This document shows, in pieces, positions 35,826-48,065 of a stretch of 64,000 nucleotides of DNA. A program made the translations under genes and the position numbers. Within the stretch, counting starts at the first letter, position 1; every line of letters begins with the position of its first letter. The notes beneath the pieces were generated by a model. That model did not search any database. It saw nothing but the letters and a program-made list of their open reading frames with translations, and had not been told where the DNA came from. Source of the DNA: Ignelater luminosus (taxonomy: Eukaryota > Arthropoda > Insecta > Coleoptera > Elateridae); the NCBI GenBank assembly GCA_011009095.1, contig VTPC01091309.1:177410-241409 (forward strand), in the 5' to 3' direction.

Positions 35826-36054
35826 AAAGTCGATTCACACACAAAAGTGACATGTCAGTGCCATGTCAATTCAGTGTCAGTGACATCCGTGACGTATCAG
35901 TGCGGTCTATTCACACATATCCGTACAGGTTCAGTTTAAACTCAGTGATTGTCGGTTGGGATGGCTGCATTTACAGACAGGGAATTGGCTATGATTGTAG
36001 TTTTTTTTTATGTGGAGTCTGATAAAGAGTGCCTGGAATACTGTCAGGTTTTAG

Positions 36055-36057
<3 letters not shown>

Positions 36058-36095
<38 letters not shown>
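36058..36095. repeat. (TA)n microsatellite
   Basis: About 18 uninterrupted TA dinucleotides, inside the decayed Harbinger leader. Confidence 0.97.
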
Positions 36096-36098
<3 letters not shown>

Positions 36099-36179
36099 CT
36101 GGCAAATATTTCAGACTTTGCCAAATGCAAGTAGTATGGCGGAAAACTTTTTAATGTTTTTAATTATTTTTCTGAAGCA

Positions 36180-36535
36180 GTTTGTTGTGGTGGTGTCCTT
36201 CTTGCTGATTTGAAAGAGATAACAGGTTTTCACTCACATGTAATGCATTCCAATTCTTCTGAAACACTTGGTTCTGATACGTTAAGTTCCGATAAATTTG
36301 CTTTTTTTGCGTCAATATCCTGCGAGTTTTCTTCTTTGTCTATGTTCTCAACATCGTTTTAAGTATTAAGATTGCCTTTTGTTTCCTTCTTCCAGAGATA
36401 ATCGCTTAAGAAACGTAGTTGTTTTTATACCGTTTTACTTTTCTGCAGAATCTGCACTCTGCACTGCACTTCTTTATCGATTTTCGCTAAGTGTCTCATA
36501 TATTGCTCCATCTAGCTTCACATGATGCACCTGAA
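36180..36535 (-). pseudogene. MADF-like DNA-binding protein fragment (Harbinger partner gene)
   Basis: On the minus strand, downstream of a splice-acceptor-like 'attgtttcag' at about 36533-36542, the translation reads CEARWSNI-stop-DT-stop-RKSIKKC (about 36520-36465), then KVKRYKNNYV (about 36415-36440). This matches the last helix and basic tail of a MADF domain, whose usual form is C..RW.NIRD.Y.K.LKK....KYK.... The stop codons fall where Arg and Tyr or a similar residue are expected. Further down, a charged segment continues in another frame. Without the first half of the domain the assignment is tentative. Confidence 0.45.
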
Positions 36536-36589
36536 ACAATATAAAAAACAACTAAACTACCAGCAGTTACTTTTTAATTAAAATCAGTT

Positions 36590-36880
36590 TTCTTTTTTTA
36601 GGTATTTTAGCTACGGGAGATTCCCTAAACACGATTTCCTTTAGCTACCACCTGAAGCATAGCACAGCATATAAGATCGTAATGGACACTTGCAAGGTTA
36701 TAAACTAAACACCTTCTGAATGAAATGCTACCAAAGCTTACAATAAAGATGTGGAAATTCATAACCAACGGCCTTTTCACTCTTTGGAATTTCCTTAACT
36801 GTTTGGGAGCTTATTGGGGCCATATTACCATTCAAGCTCCTACTAAATGAGAACTATCTTGTACTGTTAGTCCGCAATGA
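36590..36880 (+). pseudogene. PIF/Harbinger transposase fragment
   Basis: After a pyrimidine-rich acceptor ('ttttctttttttag' at about 36590-36602) the plus strand reads ILATGDSLNTISFSYHLKHS and TAYKIVMDTCKVI (about 36605-36710). After a frame change it reads MWKFITNGLFTLWNFLNCLG and AYWGHITIQAPTK (about 36750-36850). These are the YLATGDS, W.FPNC.GAIDGKH and I.AP motifs of Harbinger DDE transposases. The first catalytic Asp (GAIDGKH) is destroyed, reading GAYWGHI. The copy ends soon after a stop at about 36850. Confidence 0.7.
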
Positions 36881-36900
36881 TGTTAAGTTGCTTTTAGGAG

Positions 36901-39900
36901 CGATTTTACAGATTATTATTATTGTTTTAGTTAATTGTGTTCTTCAGTTGTAAAGTAAGGGAATATTTTGCTCAATTAATACTTATTTGCAGTGTGACTG
37001 ATGTATTTGACTTATTTTTTTAGGTGGTCTTGCTGGAGTTCGAACGAAAAACGCTTGGACCGTGATCAACCTCTTGATATGCACAGCCAGCAAAATTAGG
37101 TGACAAAGTATAAGCAAATTCGACTAAAGAGAATATAGTCCATCCCTCAATTTGAGATTTCATAAAGTAATAATAACGTATCTCAGATATGTCAAGTACC
37201 TTGGATACCGCAGTGCCGTATCTAAACTACTTATTGTAGTTGTCTTTCCGATCGATGTCCAATTTTTATTTCTTCTGATTTTTTTGCCCCCATAACTGAA
37301 TGCTTTTAGACTGTCGTTTTATTGACGTTAGAGGTTGGCTCTTAAAATGTTTATGGTGTTGTTCAAAGTACAAAAAAGTAGACCAATTAATGAACTGAAT
37401 CATTCTGCTAGATAGATACTAATTTAGAGAAGCAGTAACAGATTTATATTGCAGTTAATATGCCTTTCTGTCACATTTAAACATTTTGCTGGCCTTGATG
37501 CTTTGTTTAATTTACCCGGCTGAACAGTTTCATTTGTGAAACAAACTATACACAGATTCTGCTATGATTGTTTATCAAAAATTCGTCTTGCGTTGAAATG
37601 CTACGCTTTAATGTTCCTAAAAAACGCAAATTCTCACAAAAGTGTAAAAATCCTATTAAGTAAGTAAATTTTTAGTTCACGTTAACCTTCAACATTTTAA
37701 CCGAAGAAAATGCATAAAGCAGTGCGTTTTTGCAATTATTATCAAAACAGTTTTAATTTATGTCTTTTCGTTTTACGGTGATAAACAACGATTAATTGGA
37801 GATTAACAATAGTAAAACGAATAATTAGAACACCAATTTAAATATACGATTTGCAGATTGATTACAATTTAGATTTTTTGAAAAGTTTCGGTTCATACAG
37901 GTGGGTGTAGGTGTACGCGTAGGTAGTACACATCGTGTGTAGGCGACTTTACCTATGGAATACTATGTGTGTCAGTTGCAAACAGATTTTTTCTCGTTTG
38001 AATTAAATTAGAATTAAATTGGAGTTTTCATAAAAAAATTAAATAAAAATTTTCATTAACTTTTATTTTTATAATGCGGTAGCGGCTCGCGGTTATTATA
38101 TTTCATTCTGATATAATCGGCATAATACTAATAATAAAATCAAAGTTTTAATGAGAATAGAAAAAACGGAATCATAAAAAGTTCATTTGAATATCGGTTT
38201 CTTTTCTCCAATAAAACTGCGTAAATTAAAAAGAGCTACTTTTGAAATGTAGTTTGTAAAACTTTTATTGCCTAAATCAATTGCATTCTTTAACTGTAAC
38301 CAATTATTTAGAAAAGACTCTATTCCACAATATAAAAACCGAAACAAAGATGTTATCGAGCGATTTTTATTGTTGAGTACTTTGTTAGTAATAAAAATTT
38401 TTATTTCTTATTTTTCTAGTTTAAAAAACTAATTTGCATTTCCAAATCAAAAAATACTCTATAATGTAATCTATTGTTTTAGGTTATTTGCTTTGGAAAT
38501 ATTCTAACGTCGATTTTAATTGATTTGCTTTGGATCTTTTACTAACCTTAAAATTGAATATTAATCTGCTTATATTATGTATTTCTGACATTTAAGTGTA
38601 TATAGGTTGTACAACATTTTTATAGGTATTTGTATCAGTGTTGGAAGATTTCTAATTAGTAAATAAACCATCAACCAATCTTATGTAAATTCAAAGAGAA
38701 TTTAGTGGTAAGATATTTTTGAAACTGAAATGCTTTGCAGGTACTTTCAAAAAGTACAAATGGAAATCCAACTAACAAATGAATTATGATGTACGTTTTT
38801 TGATCACCCTGTATAACAAGTCTTTTCAATTAAAATTTCTGTACTTTTTTTTAGAAATTAAATATTAAAGTTTGTTTCTGTAGAATTGCAAGTAAATGTA
38901 TTAGCTTTATTTAGTTATATCGGGAAGCTCCGATAAGCTTGATGTAACTAATTTTAGGAGAAAAAAAGAGAATGGACAACTTCAAGATTGTTAACAGTAG
39001 GTACATTAGAAATACATTGACAACAATAGCCTAACAGCTTATGAAAATATGCAGTGTTCCATTGTCCTATTATGATTGAACAGTTAATGCAGGTCGACAG
39101 CTAAATTTGTCTTTATAATTATTTGCTGTAAGCATGTTTTTTTCTCTTTTTTCGACATATCCATAAATGTTCGGTTTTATCATCATTATTTGGTAATTTG
39201 ATTCGTATTATGTTAAATAAATAATTTTATCTTATATATTCATATCTGTTGTTGGAAATATTGGTCTACGAAGCTTTGTTTTAATCTATGCTGATAGCAA
39301 GGCATGCCATACCATTATATTGTTAGGTGTATGACGTAGTAGATACATAATGAGATGGAAGAGCATCAGAATGAAGCGATCGAACCTAAAAAAAGAAAGA
39401 AGACCTTTCAGCAGTTTACAAGTTGATATAATCTAGAAAATAGCTAGATACTGTCTTTAATATCATTTTTATTTAGAGATTCTACAGAAATGATATTAAT
39501 ATTGAATTAACTGGTGAACGATAAAATTTAGCAATACTGTCTAACGTCATATGGAGATGCTCTGGCAGATTACTGTTTCTTAGAAATTTGACTTACCAAA
39601 AGAATATTGGGAAAAAAGCCTTGAGTGGAAGAATTATTAAAAACGAAGCAAGGCTAACACTGACAAATAAATTCTCAAATTGGGAAAACTTTTAATAGAC
39701 CTCGAGAACATTCTAGACTTAATATAAGTGAGACTTAAAATTTATAAATTTGTAGTGTTTATGGATCCATTATTGACACTGAAAATTATGAGATTGCAAG
39801 GTATAATGTAACGAATGCAGGTTATTTGATTCACTAATAAGCTATTAGACAAAGAGACACATTCAGGCTGAAACCACTTCTCACACATCTCTCCACATCC

Positions 39901-40004
39901 AATTTGGTTGTCATCAACTGTAATAGTTCGATGGGTGATTTGAAGACGCCAGATGTTACTTTGAAGCTTATTAGATAAGCAAGGCTGTTATAAGGCGGTA
40001 TGAA
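36901..40004. other. AT-rich DNA, no gene seen
   Basis: No coding remnant was recognised. The text 'tgatcaccctgtata' at 38804-38818 is identical to a junction at about 16241-16255 and may be a transposon end. A GT-rich patch occurs at 37900-37960. Confidence 0.4.
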
Positions 40005-42017
40005 TTATCAAAATTATTATAGGAGACTTTAACAGAAGAGTCGGTAACGACCCGAAAATTTCGGAAGAGACTGTAGGAAAACATGGAAAAACCGCTACGA
40101 ACAGTAATGGCCAAAAAATAATCGATTTTTGCATCCTGAACGACTTAATAGTGGAAGACACATGGTACAAACACAAATATATTCATAAATATACTTGAGA
40201 AGTAAGGAGCAGACATGAAAGATCGGTTATTGACCTGGTAATAATAGAAAAAAGGGAGAAACATAAAAATAATGGATGTGAGAGTGAAAAGAGTAAAAAA
40301 GATCGGAAGTGACCACTACTTAATAAAAACCTAGTTTAAACAAGAAATTGCGGATAAAAACCAAACAAGAAACAAAGACAGGGAGAACTAAACTTCGTAC
40401 AAATAAAAGCACATGGGTTACAAGAAGAAGCAATCAGAAGAATATTCCAAAATGAAACAGATAGGAAATTGGCTCTAAAAGAACGAAACACCGGAAATAT
40501 GAGAATGGAAGACCTGTAGATAACCTTTAAAAAACCCTGATACAGACAGCAGCGGAAGTATGTGGAGTGAGTAAAAATATAAACAGACTCCATGGTGGAA
40601 CCACAAAATTAAGCAGGAAGTCAAAAAGAAAAAAACCCTATGAAAGATATACCCGAAGACTGGCAAAAATGAATCTGCATATGAGGTATATAAAACGCAA
40701 AGAGAAAAAGTCAAATACATAGTAAGAAAGACCACGTCAAAAAAAATGGGAAGAACTTGGTACAAAAATGGTAGAAAACGCAAATGGAAACTCCAACTCC
40801 TATACAGAAATCTGAGTAAAAAAAAGAAAAACCCATTAAAGAATATTAAAAGTAAAGATGGATGTACACTATTGGAGAACAGTGAAATAGAAAGAATATT
40901 GCAAAGAACTCTTAGAATTCGAGGACGAACAAAAAGACAAACCCGGTAACAATGAGGAAGGACTTAGAACAGATAAAAAATCTGGAGAAACAGAACGAGA
41001 AGAGATTAAAATGGAAGAGGTGGAAAGAGCAATAAATAAAATAGTACAGGTTGGAGGACTCACAACACAGAAGTTCAAAACAGAAAAAGGAGTCAGACAA
41101 GGAGGCACACTCAGCCCCATGCAGTTCATAATATTAATGGATGAACTAGCACACAAAATCAGAAACAAACATAAGGAGACACACTTAGGATACAGAAACT
41201 TAAAATCAATCTATATAAATGAATTAATGTATGCAGACGACCTAGTGTCAATTGCAAACATAGAAGAAGAATCGAAAAACAAAATAACAGCTTGGCATGA
41301 GGTTTTAGTGAAACATAATCTAAAAATTAATGTACAGAAGTCGGAGGCAATGTGTATAGGAAGAGAGACCGAAGAAGTAGAAATAATTCGCTAAGCTGAG
41401 ATGTTACAGAAGGTAAATTCCATAAAATACCTAGACTGAATAATAGCAATGAGAGGAGGCCTAGAAAGTGAAATAAACAACAGAATCGCCAACACAAATA
41501 AAATTTATAGAGCGTTATACAGCGGCTGCTTCGACAAAAAAGGAATTAGCAAAAAAACAAAGATAAGAATATATGAAACAATTTTGACCCCCATATTCAT
41601 GTACGGATGCAAATCTTGAACGCTAACAAATAAAGTAGCGAGCAAGATTCGAGCATGTGAAATGAGAATCCTGAGAAAGAAAGAAGGAGTGATCAGCAAA
41701 GGTGCCTTAAAATAAGAAATGAAGAAATAAGAAGAAGCTTGAAGTAAAGAGCATCACAGATAAAATAGCAACTCAACAGCTCAGGTGGTTTAAACACGTG
41801 ACGAGAATGGGAGAGAACAAAGCAGCAAAAACTGTGTAGGAAACAAAGTTGGAAGGGAAAATGGCAGAGGAAGACCGAGGACCCCATGGAACACGAAAAT
41901 CGCAAATACACTACAAGAGAAAAGGCTCACGTGGATGCAAGCAAAGAACATGACACAAGATAGAACAGCATGGAAAAATACTATCACCTCTACACACAAG
42001 TTACGGGATAAGTAAGT
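40005..42017 (+). pseudogene. Non-LTR retrotransposon (RTE/CR1-like), 5'-truncated, internally deleted
   Basis: The plus strand begins inside the APE endonuclease at IIGDFNRRVGND (about 40012-40047). It continues with NSNGQKIIDFCILNDLIVE (40105-40160), YKHKYIHKYT and a SDHYLI box (about 40308-40325), the GDFN and SDH signatures of this enzyme. After a charged linker, the first half of the reverse transcriptase is mostly missing. It resumes at GVRQGGTLSPMQFIILMDEL (41090-41150) and the intact active-site box LMYADDLVSIA (41226-41260). The thumb follows with NSIKYLD (41415-41440), ETILTPIFMYGCKS (41576-41620), GRGRPRTPW and a stop near 42017. Stops and frameshifts, especially around 40570-41000 and 41395-41780, make it inactive. 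It has the opposite orientation to the 24.8-27.6 kb copy. Confidence 0.85.
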
Positions 42018-44012
42018 CTGACTTATCAAAATACTTAAATGTATAAAAAAAATCTTAAACTAATATACAGTTATAGGCTTTGAACTATACCAGCAATAAT
42101 AATGGTAATACTTAATTAGGCAACACTGATATTAGGCATTGAACACCAAAGAATCTTCACACGATTATCAAAAAGGTCTTAGATTCATAAAATAGATCAA
42201 TAGAAGAGCGGTAGCAAATACTAACAGTTTTGGCACACACGATTCATTGTAATGGATACCATAAATTATTTAATAAAATATTAAGTGCACCTGCATATCT
42301 ACGAGATTTTATGCCCCAATATTTCAAACAGAAATGAATTTGACAAATTTTAATGATGTGTAAAAATTCCTACCTGTTGAAATTCTTTTAAAATGCGACG
42401 TAGGCAGCGATATAAACAGGCACACTAGGTTATATTTAACTATTTTAGTACCTTGGCGTATTTTTTTATTTTCAGTAGCTAAAAATATCATTCAAAGGTG
42501 AATAGCAGTTTTAAACACATGAAAGTCACATATTTATTAGAATACATAAAAATTATAATCTAAACATGATAAAACAGGTAAGATTGATTCTATGAATAAT
42601 CTTTTATTGTAGGAGGTATCTAGTGGTTTTATCGTCTGATGAATTATTTTATTATTGTTTTAAGTTGTTATAGGTATAATTTGTAAACTATATAATTTTC
42701 TTTTATACGGCTAATAAATTCCCAATAAAGAGCCTTAACTATAAAAAACAACGCGGGGGATTATTTAGCTATATGCTCGAGTTTTTATTGCTGACATTTG
42801 ATAGTTAAGTAAAGTTAGTCACCCCAAATTAATTAGTAATATATCAGCTTTTTGTTAATTTGTAAGTCAGATACACTCAAATTTAATGGGGAAATGACTC
42901 GTATTCTAATTACATATAACCTATTTAAGGCAAAATCTATTGCTTTTATTATTAGTAACCAGTATAATAGCAATCGCTACTATCTAAAACGCAAAGTACA
43001 AAAAAGGCAAAGGTTGGTTTATGAATTGAAAATTATTTAAATATGTTAAAGAATACAGAATAATTTTGATATTTTTCATTTTATCATAATACACGCCCAC
43101 GTACAATTTCGAATAATAACTACGCATTAAAATTACAAATAACTGTTTGCTAGTTTTTATATTCCCATGGAGGTATAATTTATAAAATTGAACATATACA
43201 GCAAATTATTTAAATATTTCAAAATCGAACTATGTTTATATGGTAATATCTTTAATGCATTGTTATCCTTAAATTAAGCAATATTATGAAAAAAAAAGTT
43301 TAGTAAGAACAGGTCTGTTTATTCAAACATAATTAATAATTACCAAACTCATTTTGTCGCTCAATATGTAATTAAGATTTGATCAACTAGTGTAACATTA
43401 ATTTTATAGCAATAGAAGACAAAAAAATAACAGTATATTAACTAAATGGTAAATATTATGAAAAAAGGATATTATATTGTTGTAGAAGAAAGATACTCGT
43501 TTATTAAGATTAAAGTCTTTGTTTCGAGTCAGAAATATGTTTAGAAAATAGTTTACAGAAAGCTATGGCTATGAAATGATTCTTAAACATCTTGAAACTT
43601 AAAAGAAGATATTTAATAACTTGTAACAGAGTGAGTCGTAAAAAGGAAGTACAATTATAGTAAGTAATATCTAGAATAAATATACAACAGCAAAGATAAT
43701 AAATTAAGTCTAAACTTAAGAAATTTCACAATGCAGATCAGAAGGAGCACAACAAATGGCGCTTGTTCAGTAAGAAGCCAATAAGGAATAAAGTAGATGA
43801 AAACAAAACAATAAATCGATTACAGAGATAGTATATCAATGTCTAACACCAGACGTTAGTTCCATCTCCCATCATCATCATTCATCAATATCATAGTAGA
43901 ACCCAGAAAGCTACTGCTGATGCAAAAAAAACGTTTCAAGAAGAGTTTTGAAATGCGTTAGGGGTAAAGGCTGAAGCTCCAAATTCATTCTTTGCTCTAT
44001 CTAGTACACCTC
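42018..44012. other. AT-rich DNA, no gene seen
   Basis: No coding remnant, array or notable inverted repeat was recognised up to the assembly gap. Confidence 0.4.
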
Positions 44013-44412
44013 NNNNNNNNNNNNNNNNNNNNNNNNNNNNNNNNNNNNNNNNNNNNNNNNNNNNNNNNNNNNNNNNNNNNNNNNNNNNNNNNNNNNNNNN
44101 NNNNNNNNNNNNNNNNNNNNNNNNNNNNNNNNNNNNNNNNNNNNNNNNNNNNNNNNNNNNNNNNNNNNNNNNNNNNNNNNNNNNNNNNNNNNNNNNNNNN
44201 NNNNNNNNNNNNNNNNNNNNNNNNNNNNNNNNNNNNNNNNNNNNNNNNNNNNNNNNNNNNNNNNNNNNNNNNNNNNNNNNNNNNNNNNNNNNNNNNNNNN
44301 NNNNNNNNNNNNNNNNNNNNNNNNNNNNNNNNNNNNNNNNNNNNNNNNNNNNNNNNNNNNNNNNNNNNNNNNNNNNNNNNNNNNNNNNNNNNNNNNNNNN
44401 NNNNNNNNNNNN
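44013..44412. other. Assembly gap (400 N)
   Basis: An uninterrupted run of exactly 400 N, a round number that suggests an estimated or placeholder gap between contigs. Sequence order across it is therefore less certain. Confidence 0.99.
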
Positions 44413-44640
44413 AATAATTGACAGTAAGTGTAAACAGCATTAGCAAGTCTTTGATGTTTCTTTGCTTTACATATGCCGCTAGTCCTTTTATTGCTGTTGT
44501 CATTATAAATTGATACCCATAAAATAATTTGTCTCAAAACATCTACAGAAAATTCTTCCCGACCGCATCCTGGATGACAATAAAAGTAAACGTCATCTAC
44601 CAAACTACTGAGCTCCTGTTGAACAGCTAAAAAGTGACTT
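44413..44640 (-). pseudogene. Unidentified coding-like fragment at the gap edge
   Basis: The minus strand is open from about 44603 to the gap. It reads VDDVYFYCHPGCGREEFSVD, then a hydrophobic-basic segment with KRTSGICKAKKHQRLANAVY. Two Cys and a His lie close together (YCHPGC). I do not recognise the family, and its continuation lies in the gap. Confidence 0.25.
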
Positions 44641-44879
44641 AATAAAAAGAATCAAATGAGACCGCCAACTTTGCTCATGTCGACGAACAAGGAGCCGACA
44701 TGATCCAGCTCGTGAAGGACGAGGCGAGCAAACCTTGATAAGCAAAACGACAATTTGGCGCCAGGGATTAACTACCCACTCGGAAAACGTCCGATTTCCA
44801 CGCCTCGGCTAAATCCAACAGCAGAATGATTATAGACCTTATTTTAGCCCATTAAAATTCGTTAAACAGAAATATGAAC

Positions 44880-46440
44880 TGAGAAAACGAAGACACCAAG
44901 TTCTTAAACGCAATAGACGACTTTAAATCCCTAGACAAACAGTGCCTCAATAATGCCTTTTAGAACTGGATTCGCAGCTTGTGCAACGGCATCTGGCCGG
45001 TAACTAAACGTACAAAGCATCAACAAAACAGAAGGAAAGAAATAGATGCCAAAAGAAACGGGGAATACAAACCAGCCCAGAAATTATTCCGTTCCGATAC
45101 TAAGAAGTTGGCTAGTTTAATACTAAACGCCACCCCTCTAACTGAAGATAAACAGCATTCGGCTGTATGTAAACTGTATCGAGGTTTGTTATGAACACAT
45201 TTTTAGTTAACGAGTAACGAGTTGCGGTGGACCCTGTCCTTCGATAAATCATTAACTGCGTCCGGACCAGGTTAACCATCAACCACATTCGTGCCCTCCC
45301 TTCCCCAGGCTATCACTCTTCGTCAACTGCCTACTCCTGTGTGCTGCATTCTTTCAGGAGCTGAACAGAAATCGTACCTTCCTTTTATACGAATCAGGTG
45401 ATAACGTGCCGTAGACAATTGAAGACCATTTACAATTGGCTCGCTACTTACTAGATTAATAAAATCTTAACCAAGCATCTACCCTTGCTACCAACAAGGA
45501 TTTCATCAAAAAGACCACTAACGCTTGAAACATAAATAAATTCCGCCTAAACCACAGTTTATACCTTAAAGAGTTAATAGGTTCACTACCCCCACATTTT
45601 GTCTTTAATTCAAGAAACGTGCCGCCTATGAGCAGACTACCATTTTCTGTCCTCGAGTAGAGAGATGAAGAAAATCACGTGCACTTTCATGCAGTTTGTG
45701 ATCCCCTATAAGCGCGGGGTCTATAATTTAACTGAGGTATAAACTGTGCCCATACTGTGCCGCTTGATTACGAAAGGTTTCTGATTCAGTACCTCACGAC
45801 TTGATGGCAAAGGCACTGAAATCGAAATTCAGTGTGAATCAGGGCACAAAAACTATTACTTATTAAAAGGCATTTAATACTAAAGATTTGCACAAAATAA
45901 CATAATTAACATTATGTAGTATTCTTAAAGACGTAGATAGAACAATTAGAACAGTCGTTTACAGACTGGTGCACGCCAACCGTAGCTACTCCGATAGCTC
46001 ACATCAGGAATGGTAGACTGGAAATTCCCTTCCTTTATAGAAAAGTGTCAGTAAATTACGAGAAGAGTATCCTTTAATTCTCCCCATGAGAGGAAATGTA
46101 GGGCTTAGAGCAGAATCTCGTCATGTCCTACAGGGCCACCTTTTAACACTCTAACAGGATTAGGAGGCACAACAGAATGGTGGTGTAATAAGTCAAGCGA
46201 CTGATAAGATGACTAATCGACAAAGAACCTTGACTGCGGTTAGCTAATGGAACTTTTCGTAAGCCAGAAGTAATAATGATCAAAGCAGTAACATGTAACA
46301 CAGTTTACGCACAAAAGATCGATTACTATAATGACCTTATGGTATTAGGTACCGTCAGAGAGAAGTATGGAGATAGACCTGTAACTGTCATAGTAATAAG
46401 TGTCAGAAACATCTTAGCTCAAACTAAATGAGAAAGCTGA
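44880..46440 (+). pseudogene. R2-superfamily non-LTR retrotransposon remnant
   Basis: Three blocks in the right order support an R2/NeSL-type element, in which a single ORF has a central reverse transcriptase and a C-terminal restriction-like endonuclease. At 45035-45130, RRKEIDAKRNGEYKPAQKLF then RSDTKKLASLILNA fits the helical region before the reverse transcriptase. At about 45785-45840 the frames give VPHDLMAKALKSKF, the segment after the first catalytic Asp of the RT palm. At about 46160-46430, RHNRMV, LANGTFRKPEVIMIKA, VYAQKIDYYNDL and REKYGDRPVTVIVISV resemble the endonuclease (RKPD..., then D-V-Q, then a T-V-I-V strand). Here the Asp of KPD is Glu. Much of the RT is missing. Nothing here resembles 28S rDNA, the usual R2 target. 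Confidence 0.5.
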
Positions 46441-46854
46441 AGGCAAACATTTAAAATGTCAACGGATTGCTTTTGATTTAGCAGATGACTTTCTCATCTT
46501 GAACTATTGAGAAACTCTCACGAAATTTGTACTAGATCTGAGGCGAGGTCTAAATGAAGAGCTTTCGTGGTCATACACACAAATAGATACATTGAGAATC
46601 TTAGCACCTCGAATCCTTGTGTCAGTGATTCTAAAGAGACTAGCATAATTGACACCGACATGTAAAATGATTTGTCTTGAAAGATTCTGACAGAAAGTTA
46701 ACCCCCAGTAAGGAACTGAACTGAAGCAACGTTGGCCCTAATACATGATTGCTAGGTTAACAAATATCGTAGGGTTTAAAGATCTGCTGAATCCTTATTT
46801 ATGCAATTGCAATGTGTTCATTTTATTTAAAAAAATAAAGGTGTAGACATGGGC

Positions 46855-48065
46855 AAAGAAAAACAATTCATTGCTGTTACCTTTCGAAGTTATGTAAGCA
46901 AGTTTGGAGTTTTCAGTGTTGACAGTAAGGTATTATTTTGCGCAGCCTGCGAAGATAAAGTGAGTGCAACCAAGCGCTTCCAGATTACATAACATCTTAA
47001 TACAGTTAAACATCAAACGTGTGTCTCCCTTAATACTGCTTGTAGTTCTATCAGTAAATCCGCGAAGTTTAGCAAAAAGACTGTGCAGTGCATTAGTAGC
47101 TGCAGATATTCTACTTAGCAAAATTAACCATCCCGCATTTACAAGCTTCTTGGAAGAAATCTCGACTCAGCCAGTACCCGATGAATCAACTCTGAGAAAA
47201 AATTACCAACTCGGCTTGTACCAGGACACAATCAAATTAATTACGAGAGATGCAGATACTGTAATAACCTCATATGGGTTTCTATTGATGAATCTACGGA
47301 TAACGTAGGGAGGTGTGTAGAAATTTCATTTTCTTGTTTATTAATCTTTAATTTAATATAAAGTTAGAAATATAACAAAAATATCTCGTTCAATTGGAAT
47401 TTGTTTATATTAATCTAACTTATTTGTTATAATTTCCTGTTACAATTTATTATTTTATCAAAATGTTTAGATGTGATTTTATTTTCAGATGCGTTGCTAA
47501 CGTTGTAATTGATATTTTAAATTCGGAAGCAAATACCAAATCCGATCTTTTAGCCATGGACATTTGTAAGAACACAAACCATTCGGCTATTGCTCAATTA
47601 TTTAATCGCTCAATAACTCTTTTATGGACAGAAGGAATTCAGTACAATAAAGTGGTACTTTTGTTACTGATGCAGCCCTTTACATGCTGAAGACTAGAGT
47701 AGGGCTTCAAGATATACGAGAAGATGGTCCACCTGACTTGCCTCGCCTATGGACTGCATCGCATCAGGGAAAAAGTGCGGGAAATACATCCCAGAGTAAA
47801 TAACATAATATGAGCTACAAAAAAATGTTTTCTAAAGTCCCCAGTTGTGTAAATGAATTTAGGGAAATGGCACCAGGAGTGACATCCCATCCAAGGTAGG
47901 GTACTTGACCTGCAGAATATTATGGGAATTATTTTAAAATTATTAAGCAAACTGTAAATGCATTTAGCAAAAGCGACGCACTATGCATAGAAAAAGCACA
48001 AGACGCAGTTAATGCAAAGAGGATACAGAAGGATTTGCTATTTGTTGTAGCAAACGTATTAACCT
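46855..48065 (+). pseudogene. hAT-like (CGGBP1-type) transposase-derived gene, broken, with an intron
   Basis: The plus strand starts at MGKEKQFIAVTFRSYVSKFG (46850-46910) and continues with VLFCAACEDKVSATKRFQIT then HLNTVKHQ, a BED-like C..C...H...H finger. It continues with LVAADILLSKINHPAF, PDESTLRKNYQL (about 47175-47215) and WVSIDESTDNVGR (about 47270-47312). After a putative intron (47313-47488) the frame resumes as CVANVVIDILNSEANTKSDL and HSAIAQLFNRSITLLWTEG (47489-47640), then a TDAALYMLK-type block. Frame-shifted text KVREI, KMFSKVPSCVNEFREMAPGV (about 47820-47885) and EKAQDAVNAKRIQKDLLF (47990-48045) follows. The pattern IDE(T/S)TD..GR.VAN is characteristic of this hAT-like family. 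The dimerisation end is missing. Stops at 46989 and later, plus frameshifts, mark it dead. Confidence 0.75.
47313..47488 (+). other. Putative 176-bp spliceosomal intron in the hAT-like gene
   Basis: The donor AG|gtgtgt is at 47312/47313. The acceptor 'ttttattttcag|A' is at 47488/47489 and follows a T-rich tract. Joining the two sides keeps the frame and produces the family's conserved NVGR-CVANVV sequence, with the Arg codon split by the intron. The interior is AT-rich with stops in all frames. Confidence 0.7.

Larger units (their letters stand above)
35826..36900 (+). mobile_element. PIF/Harbinger element remnant
   Basis: The region starts with a repetitive, CAGTG-rich leader ('gtgacatgtcagtgccatgt', 35847-35866). 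A short plus-strand frame follows, with AFTDRELAMIVVFF near 35970. On the minus strand there is a MADF-like segment (36180-36540) and on the plus strand a transposase fragment (36590-36880). PIF/Harbinger elements commonly carry a DDE transposase gene and a second gene with a Myb/MADF DNA-binding domain, so the pair fits one decayed element. A (TA)n microsatellite interrupts it at 36058-36095. Confidence 0.55.

Noticed and set aside
40336..42029. Minus-strand hydrophobic open frames
   Set aside because: They are antisense shadows of the plus-strand non-LTR element.
43992..44603. Three long open frames crossing the N run
   Set aside because: They are open only because N codons translate to X; the gap has no sequence.
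46470..46510. An ADD motif (DLADDFLIL) as the R2-like reverse-transcriptase active site
   Set aside because: It lies downstream of the restriction-like endonuclease blocks, so the order is wrong; likely chance.
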